In this document: piece by piece, positions 17,487 through 26,055 of the stretch | Position numbering within the stretch: position 1 is the stretch's first letter | Layout: each line of letters begins with the position of its first letter | Assembly: GCF_900114915.1 (NCBI RefSeq) | Contig: NZ_FOUS01000013.1 | Span: 124,001 to 188,000, forward strand | From: Bradyrhizobium sp. Rc3b | Lineage (GTDB): Bacteria; Pseudomonadota; Alphaproteobacteria; Rhizobiales; Xanthobacteraceae | Direction of reading: 5' to 3' | Length of the DNA: 64,000 bases | Position numbers and translations under genes: made by a program | The notes under the pieces: generated by a model | What the model saw: only the letters and a program-made list of their open reading frames with translations | Databases searched by the model: none | Told to the model about the DNA's origin: nothing

Positions 17487-17624
17487 ATGAACTACATTTT
17501 CCCACTGCTGGCCGTCGCCATCACCATGAGCCTTTTTGTGCTCTACGCGATGGTGCGGCAGAACTTTGGTCGATCCGGTCCCACCGATGAGATTCCTTAT
17601 TGGCCTGACTCCAGCCTGAGATAA
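17487..17624 (+). CDS. Small single-pass membrane protein (45 residues)
   Basis: A 45-residue frame starting at ATG, with a strong GGAGGG ribosome site five bases upstream. It has one N-terminal hydrophobic helix, FPLLAVAITMSLFVLYAMV, followed by a polar tail ending TDEIPYWPDSSLR. The helix boundaries, ribosome site and Pro/Trp tail look like a genuine small inner-membrane protein. No family or partner is visible. Confidence 0.55.
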   Translation: MNYIFPLLAVAITMSLFVLYAMVRQNFGRSGPTDEIPYWPDSSLR

Positions 17625-17782
17625 GGCGTCTCAGCGACTTACACCAGCCATTCGGTAGGCTTCGGCCCAAGATCCAGCGGTCGCCAAAAAGGACACATCG
17701 AAAAAACCGAAATTTCGCTTGCTCCGTCGGGCAAAACAGTGGTTCATGAGATGCTGGTCCAGCCGCTAATGGAGCCCAGCCA

Positions 17783-17995
17783 ATGGCCGACGAATGCAAG
17801 GCTTTGTCCGATCTGCCGGAAGTAGCTAAGCTTAACGGAGAATTCCGAAGGAACTACGGGAAGCTTCTTGGAGCTTTCTTATATCTGCGTTCTATCAGTG
17901 CCGCCCGCGGACGGTCCTGGTTTTGGACCGCTTTGCTTTCAGCCGTTTGCTCCGCCGCGCTGGCGTGGCTGGGGAAGCGGGGGGTCTCGCTATGA
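17783..17995 (+). CDS. Doubtful small membrane protein
   Basis: A 70-residue frame with a polar N-terminal half (SDLPEVAKLNGEFRRNYGKL) and a C-terminal hydrophobic segment (WFWTALLSAVCSAALAWLG). The ribosome site is weak (GGAG about ten bases upstream). The amphipathic-then-hydrophobic pattern is plausible, but no relative is recognised and the surrounding 500 bases hold nothing else. It may be a chance frame. Confidence 0.3.
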   Translation: MADECKALSDLPEVAKLNGEFRRNYGKLLGAFLYLRSISAARGRSWFWTALLSAVCSAALAWLGKRGVSL

Positions 17996-18154
17996 GCCGG
18001 TGATCGGCTGGAACACAATTGGCCGTCGGCGGTGCATGATTTACGCCCGCGCTCTCTCAATCAAAGGGCGACGCACCTCATGACCAGGCGAGCGATTTCT
18101 CCAAGCGCTGCGGCGAGATCGCTGCAAGGTGCAGACATGCTGACGAGGGGCCCG

Positions 18155-18361
18155 TTAAACCACCCCGCCGAAGTCGATGCCTTCCTTGGCGAGCTTCTCG
18201 GCTTCCTCTGCGGAAGCAGTGGGCTTCGTGTCAAGGTAGGGATGTTCAGAAGCCGGCAGGATGGTGCGGATGTTTTGGCCATCCGCCCGCGTGATGCGGG
18301 CAACCCAGCCCCGCGGACCGTGCTCAACTCGCTCGATGTGGTACTGCTTGTACGTAATCAT
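18155..18361 (-). CDS. Conserved hypothetical small protein
   Basis: A 68-residue soluble protein from ATG 18361. It starts with MITYKQYHIERVEHGPRGWV, a beta-hairpin-like segment with a central Gly-Trp, then ARITRADGQNIRT. It ends in a helix, SAEEAEKLAKEGIDFGG. I recognise the general YKxYxI...GxWxARI pattern from small rhizobial proteins of unknown function. The charged, balanced composition differs from the shadow frames around it. Confidence 0.55.
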   Translation of the reverse strand: MITYKQYHIERVEHGPRGWVARITRADGQNIRTILPASEHPYLDTKPTASAEEAEKLAKEGIDFGGVV

Positions 18362-18376
18362 GACTCTCAAACGCAA

Positions 18377-18826
18377 CTGACGCTGAAGGCCTTATCTATA
18401 TGAGCCGGCGCCGCTGCACAACAGGTGTTAAAGCCAAGTTAATATCCCGCCAGTCCGGACCGGCGCCTCATCGTTCTTAAGGTTCATGGAAAAACCCGCC
18501 GACTTGGGAGCCGGCGGGAGTTAACTGAGAATGCGACCGCGTTAGTGGTCGCCTGCTGTCCATAGCACGGCGGCTTGCCAGTGTTAAACGGGGGGCTTGC
18601 CCGTTTTTTGCTCATCCATGCACGGTCTGCGGCCGGCGACGACGGCGTTGTGGTTTACAGCAGCCGAAGCTGAGATTGCTGACCCGGCAGCAGCCCGGTC
18701 GGTACCACCCGCCCTTTCGAGCCTGACGCGATCCGCGCTCTGCAACTTGCCGACGGAGGTCGGGCCGGCTCGGTGGCGCCCCAATACTTGCTTGGCCGGT
18801 CGTCGAAGCAGCACCTCGAGAGGAGG
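18377..18826. other. Intergenic stretch with one terminator
   Basis: The only supported element is the minus-strand terminator at 18489-18519. Open frames on both strands around 18,590-18,830 mirror each other and are Arg/Ala-rich, so I do not call them. There is no RNA gene or repeat. Confidence 0.4.
18489..18519 (-). terminator. Rho-independent terminator (minus strand)
   Basis: On the minus strand a 7-base-pair stem CCCGCCG/CGGCGGG with a ten-base loop is followed by TTTTT. It would end transcripts from the small minus-strand gene at 18827-19015. Confidence 0.6.
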
Positions 18827-19015
18827 CTAGTCGCGACCTGGGCCTAGGGCGGCGAAATCACGAGCGGCAAGCTCCAATTCGAGCTCGGTGATCCGCTCGA
18901 AGATGCGAGCAGCGATCCTCTCCGACTCCTGGACAGTCAGCGACCGGATACCCAAAGAGGTGAGTTCGTCCCTTAGGATTTTCGCGACAATTGACCTAAC
19001 ACTCATACTTGGCAC
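18827..19015 (-). CDS. Small helical hypothetical protein
   Basis: A 62-residue frame from GTG 19015, or 59 residues from ATG 19006. It reads as an amphipathic helical protein: SVRSIVAKILRDELTSLGIR, SLTVQESERIAARIFERI, then TELELELAARDF. Leu/Glu/Arg heptad-like spacing suggests a coiled coil or dimer. A weak AGGA lies upstream. No family is recognised. The downstream terminator adds some support. Confidence 0.45.
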   Translation of the reverse strand: MPSMSVRSIVAKILRDELTSLGIRSLTVQESERIAARIFERITELELELAARDFAALGPGRD

Positions 19016-19267
19016 TCATAGAGGCATATCCTAAATGCGAGCATCAAAGCTGACCCTGAGCGTCGGCACAAGTTCTCAAATGCGGTCTGCCTGACGTCGA
19101 CGTCGTCGGTGGATGTTGCTGGCTTTGAGTTGCGGCGCTTTCGGCCGCCCGCTCCTCGGCTTCTGGGCGTGGGACGTAAAATCCGGTTTTGTTAGTCGTC
19201 GGGCGATGGCTTGGACGAGGCCATTGATCGTCTTGAAGCGCGCAATTCCCCGCCGCGCTCGCGCTGA

Positions 19268-20000
19268 TTAGGAAAAGCGGATCGTGCGTCTTACTTTGCC
19301 GTTGGTCGGCAACAATACGTAATCGAGTACGGTTTTGTTGTGCTCGGCTAGCCGGATAGCGGCAATCCAGCCGTCAGGGAGGCACGCCTCGCGCTGGATG
19401 CTCCAGTGGGGGCATGGCTTGGCTTTCGACCAGGGGTCCAGCGGGCCGCCCTAACGGAGAGACAGGCCATCCCGTTCACCCGCAGGCAATCGCTCCAGCC
19501 GCCCGAACTGATGCGCCCGCCTGCCGCCTTAATCGCGGCGGCGGTCTGTTCGACAAGCTTTGACCTCAACTCGGACCAGACAGGACGAGCGTCGAGAAAT
19601 TCGTAACTCCGCTTCGGTGTGTAACCGAGCAATCGATAGAGATTTTCGAAAATTGCCGAAATGCGTTTGACACGTCACAGGAGCTGGGAAGTCCCGCAGT
19701 CCGATCCATGTTGGCGTCAAACCCCTTTTTGAGGAGAGTCTTCCGCAGCCGAACGAGCATCTCTGCCTCGGAAAGATCGGGGCGCCGGTCCTCGATAATC
19801 CTCCCGACGCTGAAAACGACCTCGCGATCGATGATGGGTTCGATGCAGCTCTCGCTTTCGACTCATTGCTCAGGAGGGTTTTTCACGGTGTTCTGCCGTA
19901 GCTTCCGGACTTCCGGCTGAAGATCAGGTTTCCGATATAGCTCTCTGAGCACAATACCAACCGCAGCGCGGTCCATGGCGCTCTTCTGTGCTCGAGACGA
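19268..20000 (-). pseudogene. Large serine recombinase remnant (C-terminal region)
   Basis: Minus-strand pieces match the C-terminal extension of large rhizobial serine recombinases as I know them. In order they are SCIEPIIDREVVFSVGRIIE, EAEMLVRLRKTLLKKGFD, RTAGLPAPVTCQTHFGNF, LLGYTPKRSYEFLDARPVW, SELRSKLVEQTAAAIKAAGG, and KTVLDYVLLPTNGKVRRTIR with a stop at 19268. At least three frame changes and an in-frame stop (near 19,866) interrupt them. The N-terminal resolvase domain with its catalytic Ser is absent. It is a dead integrase-type gene at the right edge of the decayed region, directly beside the core-like PaaK gene. Confidence 0.65.
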
Positions 20001-20198
20001 GTCCTTCTGGTTGAGCTCCCAGGCAATCACAGTTTCGGACCAAGAAGTTTTCGAATATCAGGTTTGGAATTCCCTGTTATTTTCCACCCATGCTCGCCAG
20101 AGACGCGCAGTCAGGATATTCCGTGGTTTTTGCGCGGATCCACGCCTGAATAGAGCTCAGCTTGCGAAATATTCGCTGCTAAGGAACGAAATTCAGCG

Positions 20199-21422
20199 TT
20201 ATCGTTCGTCCGCGATCACCTTGCCGTCGTTCGGTAGCGCGCCAGGACTGACGAACTCGACGCTTCCGCCAAGTTTCGTCACGGCGCGCAAGCTTGTCGC
20301 GATCTCCTCGCGCAACGCCTCGCTCGCCGCCGCCGTTTCCGCTTTCAGCGTCATTGTGTCGGTCTCGCCCTGCCGTGTGACGACGAGGCGTAGTCTTCCG
20401 AGCGCAGAATGACGCTTGCCGATCTCGGCGATCTGTTCGGGACGGATGAACATGCCCTTGACCTTGGTGGTCTGGTCGGCGCGGCCCATCCAGCCCTTGA
20501 TGCGCATGTTGGTGCGGCCGCACTTGCTTGGCCCCGGCAGCGCTGCGGTGAGGTCGCCGAGGGCGAGCCGGATCCAGGGATGGTGTTGATCGAGCGACGT
20601 CACCACGATCTCGCCGACGTCGCCCGGCGCAACGGGATCGCCGGTGCCGGGCTTGACGATCTCCATGATCAGATCCTCGTTCACGACCATGCCCTCGCGC
20701 GCCTCGGTCTCGAACGCGATCAGGCCGAGGTCGGCGGTGCCGAAGGCTTGGTAGGCATCGATGCCGCGCGCCTTGATCTCAGCCTGCAGCGAGGGCGGGA
20801 ACGCCGCGCCAGAAACCAGTGCGCGCTTGATCGAGGAGACGTCCCGTCCCGAACTCGCTGCGGCATCGAGCAACATCTTCAGGAAGTCCGGCGTGCCGCT
20901 GTAGCCGACCGGGCGGTAGGCCTCGATCAGCTCGAATTGCTGTTCGGTGTTGCCGGGCCCTGCCGGGATTACGGCGCAGCCGAGCGCACGCGCCGAGGCA
21001 TCGAAGATGAAGCCACCGGGGGTGAGATGGTAGCTGAAGGTGTTGAGGACGATGTCATCGGGTCGGAACCCGGCCGCGAACAACGCCCTTGCGCCGCGCC
21101 AGGGATCGGCCTGCCGCCCCTCCGGTTCGAAAATAGGGCCTGGGGAGGTGAAAAGGCGGGCGAATGACCCCGGCGCCGCTGCCACGAAGCCTCCGAAGGG
21201 CGCAGAGGCCTTGTGCAGGGCGGGCAGTTCCGACTTGTGCAGTACCGGCAGGCCCGCCAGTGCCTCCCGGGAGGTCACTGCGGCGGGATCGAGGCCTCTC
21301 AGCCGCTCGGCATAGGCCGGAGCGGCCATCGCGGCTCGCAGCACCTCTGGCAGGCGGGAGAACAGATCGGCCTCGCGGGCGGCTTGTTCGCGCGTCTCGC
21401 GGGCATCGTAGTGGGCGGTCAT
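20199..21422 (-). CDS. Phenylacetate-CoA ligase-like AMP-forming acyl-CoA ligase
   Basis: A 407-residue adenylate-forming enzyme of the PaaK group. The short form lacks the long N-terminus of acyl-CoA synthetases. LFTSPGPIFEPEG replaces the usual Ser/Thr/Gly P-loop. YSGTPDFLKML and QAFGTADLGLIAFE (motif A5) follow. GDVGEIVVTSLDQHHPWIRL and MRIKGWMGRADQTTKVKGMF complete the hinge and C-terminal lid. It would activate an aromatic or other organic acid with ATP and CoA in the cytoplasm. It sits next to a LIV-type importer that also contains an acyl-CoA synthetase, supporting an organic-acid uptake and catabolism role. Confidence 0.85.
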   Translation of the reverse strand: MTAHYDARETREQAAREADLFSRLPEVLRAAMAAPAYAERLRGLDPAAVTSREALAGLPVLHKSELPALHKASAPFGGFVAAAPGSFARLFTSPGPIFEPEGRQADPWRGARALFAAGFRPDDIVLNTFSYHLTPGGFIFDASARALGCAVIPAGPGNTEQQFELIEAYRPVGYSGTPDFLKMLLDAAASSGRDVSSIKRALVSGAAFPPSLQAEIKARGIDAYQAFGTADLGLIAFETEAREGMVVNEDLIMEIVKPGTGDPVAPGDVGEIVVTSLDQHHPWIRLALGDLTAALPGPSKCGRTNMRIKGWMGRADQTTKVKGMFIRPEQIAEIGKRHSALGRLRLVVTRQGETDTMTLKAETAAASEALREEIATSLRAVTKLGGSVEFVSPGALPNDGKVIADER

Positions 21423-21508
21423 GGCTGTTCTTTCCGTGTTGGCATCCGTTGCGCGCCGCCGCTGGCGTGGGTATCAGACGGCCATTGGCGAGGCCTGGAG
21501 AGGACGCG

Positions 21509-22663
21509 ATGGCGGACGAAGGAATCATTGCGGCGGAGGAAGCGACGGACGTCGTCGCGCGCCTTAAGCGCCGCATGATCGAGAAGGCGCTGCCGCTGTG
21601 GTCGACCGTCGGCTGGGATCCTGCCGCAGGCGGTTTCATCGACCGGCTGCACCGCGACGGCACGGCGGATGCGGCCGCGCCGCGGCGCGTGTTCGTGCAG
21701 GCCCGCCAGATCTATTGCTACGCCAAGGCCGCACAGATGGGCTGGTACACTGAGGGCCGCGCCATCGCGCTGAAGGGGTTGGAGCATTTGCTCGGCAAGG
21801 CCAAAGCGCCCGATGGCCGGCCCGGCTATGTGCACCGGTTGACGCCGGAAGGTGCGGTGCTGGACGGCCGGCGCGATGCCTACGACCACGCTTTCATCCT
21901 GTTTGCGCTCGCGACCGTCTACGCGCTCGACCAGGATGCGCAGGTTCGTGCCGAGATCGACGCGCTGCTGGCTTTCCTCGACGGCCATCTCCGCTCGCCG
22001 CATGGAGGCGTGCACGAAAGCCTTCCGGTGTCGCTGCCGCGCCGGCAGAACCCGCACATGCATCTGTTCGAGGCTATGATCGCGTGTTTCGAGGCGACCC
22101 ACGACCTGTCGTTCCAGAACCGTGCCGGCGAGTTTTTCGCGCTGTTCCTGGCCAATCTCTACGACAAGCAGAAGCGCATCCTGACCGAGTATTTTGAGGA
22201 AGACTGGTCGAAGATCGAGCCGGTCAGCGTCGAGCCGGGCCACCAGGCGGAATGGGTATGGCTGCTGAAGGGGTTCGAGCGCATCACGGGATGCCCGACC
22301 GGTCAGCGCCGTGCCGAGTTGCTTGCGACCTCGATGCGCTATCGCGACGAGGTCACGGGCTGCTTGATCGACGAAGGCGACGACATCGGCAATATCCGCC
22401 GCAGCACGCGCCGGCTGTGGCCGCAGACCGAGATCGCGAAGGCGTGGATCGCGCAGGCCGAATCCGGCGAGGCGGGTGCGGCGGACGAGGCGCGCGCGGC
22501 GCTGGTGCGGCTCGAACGGCATTATCTCAGCCATCCCGTGAGGGGCGGCTGGTACGACCAGTTCGATCGCGACGGCAAATCGCTGATCGACACCATTCCT
22601 GCGTCGTCGTTCTATCATGTTCTCTGCGCGGTCACGGAAGCGGAGCAGGTGCTCGAACCCTAA
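21509..22663 (+). CDS. AGE-family N-acylglucosamine 2-epimerase / mannose isomerase-like protein
   Basis: A 384-residue (alpha/alpha)6-barrel protein. It contains WDPAAGGFIDRLHRDG, VFVQARQIYCYAKAAQMGW, the substrate-site DAYDHAFILFALA, NPHMHLFEAMIACFEAT, PGHQAEWVWLLKGFER with the catalytic-type His, and RRLWPQTEIAKAW. The ATG at 21509 has GGAGAGGA immediately upstream; the frame stays open further up but that part is antisense to the ligase gene. It probably interconverts free or phosphorylated hexoses such as mannose and fructose. It is divergent from the PaaK-like gene and ends 4 bases before the convergent importer ATPase gene. Confidence 0.85.
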   Translation: MADEGIIAAEEATDVVARLKRRMIEKALPLWSTVGWDPAAGGFIDRLHRDGTADAAAPRRVFVQARQIYCYAKAAQMGWYTEGRAIALKGLEHLLGKAKAPDGRPGYVHRLTPEGAVLDGRRDAYDHAFILFALATVYALDQDAQVRAEIDALLAFLDGHLRSPHGGVHESLPVSLPRRQNPHMHLFEAMIACFEATHDLSFQNRAGEFFALFLANLYDKQKRILTEYFEEDWSKIEPVSVEPGHQAEWVWLLKGFERITGCPTGQRRAELLATSMRYRDEVTGCLIDEGDDIGNIRRSTRRLWPQTEIAKAWIAQAESGEAGAADEARAALVRLERHYLSHPVRGGWYDQFDRDGKSLIDTIPASSFYHVLCAVTEAEQVLEP

Positions 22664-22667
22664 GAGT

Positions 22668-23507
22668 TCAGAGCCAGCGCTTGCGCCGCTTGAAGCTCTT
22701 GAGGTTCTTGAAGCTCTTGCGCTGGTCGCCGGCCCCGCCGAGGTAGAATTCCTTGACGTCCTCGTTGTCGCGCAATTCGTCCGCGGTGCCGTCGAGCACG
22801 ACCTTGCCCTGCTCCATGATGTAGCCGTGGCTCGCCACCGACAGCGCGGCGCGTGCGTTCTGCTCGACCAGGAGGATGGTGACGCCGAGATCGCGGTTGA
22901 TCTTCTGGATGATGGAGAACACCTCTTTCACCAGCAGCGGCGACAGGCCCATCGACGGCTCGTCCATCAGGATCATCTTCGGGCGCGCCATCAGCGCGCG
23001 GCCGATCGCGAGCATCTGCTGCTCGCCGCCGGAGAGATAGCCGGCAAGGCCGGTGCGTTCCTTCAGGCGCGGGAAATAGTTGAACACCATGTCGAGATCG
23101 GCATCGACCTCGCGGTCCCTGCGGGTGAAGGCGCCGAGCTTGAGGTTCTCCAGCGAGGTCATGTCGGCGACGATGCGCCGGCCCTCCATCACCTGGAAGA
23201 TGCCGCGGCGGACGATCTTGTCGGGGTCGATGCCGTTGATCCGCTCGTTCTCGAACACGATTTCGCCGCGTGTGACCTCGCCGTCCTCGGTCTTGAGCAG
23301 CCCCGAGATCGCCTTCAGCGTCGTCGATTTGCCGGCGCCGTTGGCGCCCAGCAGCGCCACGATCGCGCCCTTGGGTACGTCGAGGCTGAGGCCGCGCAGC
23401 ACCAGGATGACGTCGTCATAGACGACCTCGATGTTGCGCACGGCGAGGAGGGCGGCGGCGGGCACTGCTGTGGGAGTGGTGCGAGTGGCTTCTGCGATCT
23501 GACTCAT
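22668..23507 (-). CDS. livF: LIV-type ABC importer ATPase, LivF-like (system 1)
   Basis: A 279-residue ABC ATPase. Walker A is GANGAGKST, the signature is LSGGEQQMLAIGRAL, Walker B is MILMDEPSMGL, and the switch His is replaced in LLVEQNARAAL, as is usual in LivF. An N-terminal extension of about 20 residues and a basic C-terminal tail (KSFKNLKSFKRRKRW) are longer than normal. It is the last gene of the minus-strand cluster and is separated from the binding-protein gene by a repeat element. It powers uptake through the two permeases upstream. Confidence 0.93.
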   Translation of the reverse strand: MSQIAEATRTTPTAVPAAALLAVRNIEVVYDDVILVLRGLSLDVPKGAIVALLGANGAGKSTTLKAISGLLKTEDGEVTRGEIVFENERINGIDPDKIVRRGIFQVMEGRRIVADMTSLENLKLGAFTRRDREVDADLDMVFNYFPRLKERTGLAGYLSGGEQQMLAIGRALMARPKMILMDEPSMGLSPLLVKEVFSIIQKINRDLGVTILLVEQNARAALSVASHGYIMEQGKVVLDGTADELRDNEDVKEFYLGGAGDQRKSFKNLKSFKRRKRWL

Positions 23508-23514
23508 GCTTCAA

Positions 23515-23640
23515 AACTCCGCTGCTGTCGCCCGGCTTGACCGGGCGACCCAGTATTCCAGAGACGCCTGACGTTCCCCGAGAGGCCGCGGCGTACTGGA
23601 TCCCCCGCCTTCGCGGGGGATGACAGTTGTGTGTAGGGAA
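23515..23640. repeat. Intergenic palindromic repeat, copy A (core inverted relative to 50.1 kb copy)
   Basis: The element starts AACTCCGCTG, contains the palindromes GCCCGGCTTGACCGGGC and CCCCCGCCTTCGCGGGGG around a core with CCAGTATTCC and GTACTGGAT, and ends near TGTGTAGGG. The copy at 50,091-50,214 has the same outer ends in the same orientation but the core reversed. It probably forms stable RNA hairpins between the binding-protein and ATPase genes. Confidence 0.7.
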
Positions 23641-23650
23641 ACAGCGTGCC

Positions 23651-24934
23651 TCACCAGCCCAGCAATTCCGGCTTGCGCGGCAGCTCGACGGTCTTGACCT
23701 TCTCGAGCTTGATCGTGCCCTTGGCCATGAGGTCGTTGAGGTCGCCGTCGGTCGCGCCCGAGACCTTGGTGCGATAGAGATCGACCTTCAGCGTGCCGCG
23801 ATGGTCCTTGTCGGTCCAGGTCGAGGGATTGCAGACGCCTTCCATGCCGGCCGGCACCCAATCCTTCTTCTGGTAGAAGCCCTTGGCGACGTTGTCTCCG
23901 GTGGCGCCGCCGTTCTTGGCAGCCCAGTCGATCGCCTCCTTCATGTACAGCGCAGAGCAGACCGCCGCCACGTAGTGCACGGGACGGTAGACCTTGCCGC
24001 TGGCGTCGGACATCTTCGAGATCTCCATCAGCGTCTTCATGCCGGGCGCGTCGCCGCCCCAGCTCACCGCGGTGCGCAAGGGGAAGATCACGCCGTTGGC
24101 GGCGTCTCCGGCCGTCTTGGCGGCGTTCTCGTCCATGCCCCAGACATTGCCCATGAACTGGATCTCGACGCCGGCAGTCTTGCAGGCCTTCATCACCGAG
24201 ATGTTGGAGGCGGCGGTGTTGCCGAGATAGGCGTAGTTGGCGCCCGAGGATTTCAGGCTCAGGCACTGGGCGCTGTAGTCACCCGGCGCGAGCGCGAACA
24301 CCAGCGGCGGCAGCACCTCGAAGCCGAGCTCCTGCGCCATCGCTTCACCGGCGGCCTTCGGCGCGTTCGGATAGGGATGGTTGGCGCCCATGTGCACGAA
24401 TTTCGGCTTGCCGGACTTGCCCTTGGCCTTCCAGTCCTCGGCCGCCCACATCAGCATCGCGCGCAGCGAGTCCGAATAGCTAGGGCCATAGAAGAAATTG
24501 TAGGGCGCGGGCTTGGCCTTGCCGCTGACGCCCTCGGGGTCGGTGAGGGCGGCGGCATAGGAGCCGGACATGTCGGGAATCTTGTCCTGGGCGAGGAAGC
24601 CGGTCAGCGCCTCGGTGTCGGCGGTGCCCCAACCCATGATCGCGGCGACCTTGCTGTCCGGCGCCGACCACTTCTTGTAGAGCGCGATCGCGCGCGGCAC
24701 CTGGTAGCCATAGTCGTTGGTGTCGACGTTGATCTGCTTGCCGCCGACGCCGCCGTTCTTGTTGACCCAGGCGAAGGTGTCGGCGACGGCCTGGCCATAG
24801 GGCGTGCCGACGTCGGAGGTGCCGCCGGAATAGTCGGCGAGGTGCCCGATCGCGATCTGCGCCTGTGCGCCGGCCGAGAATGCGGCGATCGCGACGGCGA
24901 GCGATGCGGTGCTCAAAAAGGATTTCATCGTCAT
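23651..24934 (-). CDS. livK: LIV-type ABC importer periplasmic binding protein (system 1)
   Basis: A 427-residue periplasmic type I binding protein. The signal peptide is SFLSTASLAVAIAAFSAGAQ and the mature protein starts AQIAIGHLADYSG. The Ser/Thr ligand loop TSDVGTPYGQ, WGTADTEALTGFL and LGNTAASNISVMK are typical of Leu/Ile/Val/amide-binding relatives that often bind aromatic or fatty acids. It is longer than amino-acid LivK proteins (about 370), fitting the organic-acid subgroup. Its gene lies between the permease genes and livF. Ligand is inferred from the two neighbouring CoA ligases. Confidence 0.9.
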   Translation of the reverse strand: MTMKSFLSTASLAVAIAAFSAGAQAQIAIGHLADYSGGTSDVGTPYGQAVADTFAWVNKNGGVGGKQINVDTNDYGYQVPRAIALYKKWSAPDSKVAAIMGWGTADTEALTGFLAQDKIPDMSGSYAAALTDPEGVSGKAKPAPYNFFYGPSYSDSLRAMLMWAAEDWKAKGKSGKPKFVHMGANHPYPNAPKAAGEAMAQELGFEVLPPLVFALAPGDYSAQCLSLKSSGANYAYLGNTAASNISVMKACKTAGVEIQFMGNVWGMDENAAKTAGDAANGVIFPLRTAVSWGGDAPGMKTLMEISKMSDASGKVYRPVHYVAAVCSALYMKEAIDWAAKNGGATGDNVAKGFYQKKDWVPAGMEGVCNPSTWTDKDHRGTLKVDLYRTKVSGATDGDLNDLMAKGTIKLEKVKTVELPRKPELLGW

Positions 24935-24978
24935 GGGTCGGTTCCTCCTGTTTATTGTTTAAGTGAAGTTGCCCGCGC

Positions 24979-26052
24979 TCAATGCGAGAACGGGTAGAGT
25001 TTCCAATACGCCTTGATCTGCCGCCAGCGATGCGCGAGCCCGTCGGGTTCGAACATCAGGAAGGCGATGATGATCACCCCGATCGCGATCTCGCGCAGGA
25101 AGGTGATGTTGGTGTTGAGCGACAGCGCCTTGTCGATCGCGCCGCCCTTCAAATAATGGCTGATGAACTCCATCCCTTCGGGCAGCAGCACCACGAAGGC
25201 GGTGCCCATCAGCGTGCCCATGATCGAGCCGGTACCGCCGATGATGATCATGGCCAGGAACAGGATCGAGCGCTCGATACCGAAACCTTCCTGCGACACC
25301 ACGAGCTGGTAGTGCGCATAGAGCGCGCCGGCGATGCCGGCGAAGAAGGCGGCGAGCCCGAACGACAGCGTACGGTATTTGGTGAGGTTGATGCCCATGA
25401 TCTCAGCCGAGAGATAATGGTCGCGGATCGCCACCAGCGCGCGGCCGTCGCGGGTGCGCATCAGGTTGGTGACGAGGATGTAGCTGAGCAGCACATAGGC
25501 CAGAACGACGTAGAAATACTGTTTGTCGCCGCGTAGCGTGTAACCGAAGATCGAGAACGGGTTGGCGCTCGCCGGCACCGAGCCGCCGGTGAACCATTCG
25601 GCGCGGGAGAAGAAGTCGAGCAGGATATACTGCGCGGCCAGCGTCGCGATGACGAGATAGAGCCCCTTCAGCCGCGCCGCCGGGATGCCGAAGATCAGGC
25701 CGACCAGCGCGGTGACGATTCCGGCGAGCGGGATCGCGAAGAACACCGGGATCGGCGCGTTGTTGGAGATGTAAGCCGAGGTGAAAGCGCCGAGCAGGAA
25801 GAAGGCGGCATGCCCGATCGAGATCTGGCCGGTGAAGCCGACCAGGATGTTGAGCCCGAGCGCCGCGATCGAGAAGATGCCGATCTGGATCAGGACGCTG
25901 AGCCAGTATCCGCTGAAGAATTGCGGCGCGAGGCATAGCAACAGCACGCCTGCGATGGCGAAGTTGCGGCTGGTCGTGGTCGGGAAGATCGTGGTGTCGG
26001 CCGCATAAGTGGTGCGGAAATCACCAGCAGGAATGAGGGCAGGGCCGGCCAT
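24979..26052 (-). CDS. livM: LIV-type ABC importer permease, LivM-like (system 1)
   Basis: A 357-residue inner-membrane permease with eight or more hydrophobic helices. The LivM signatures are present: LNILVGFTGQISIGHAAFFL, the coupling-loop region RDGRALVAIRDHYLSAEIMG, and IIGGTGSIMGTLMGTAFVVL. A hydrophilic N-terminal segment of about 30 residues precedes the first helix. It starts three bases after the livH stop, so the two are translated together and should form the membrane channel heterodimer. Confidence 0.93.
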   Translation of the reverse strand: MAGPALIPAGDFRTTYAADTTIFPTTTSRNFAIAGVLLLCLAPQFFSGYWLSVLIQIGIFSIAALGLNILVGFTGQISIGHAAFFLLGAFTSAYISNNAPIPVFFAIPLAGIVTALVGLIFGIPAARLKGLYLVIATLAAQYILLDFFSRAEWFTGGSVPASANPFSIFGYTLRGDKQYFYVVLAYVLLSYILVTNLMRTRDGRALVAIRDHYLSAEIMGINLTKYRTLSFGLAAFFAGIAGALYAHYQLVVSQEGFGIERSILFLAMIIIGGTGSIMGTLMGTAFVVLLPEGMEFISHYLKGGAIDKALSLNTNITFLREIAIGVIIIAFLMFEPDGLAHRWRQIKAYWKLYPFSH

Positions 26053-26055
26053 GGG

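Noticed and set aside
18032-18403. A 123-codon plus-strand frame
   Set aside because: It overlaps the small minus-strand gene at 18155-18361, whose sequence is more protein-like. I prefer the minus strand.
22617-23540. A 307-codon plus-strand frame
   Set aside because: It is the mirror of livF, without motifs of its own.
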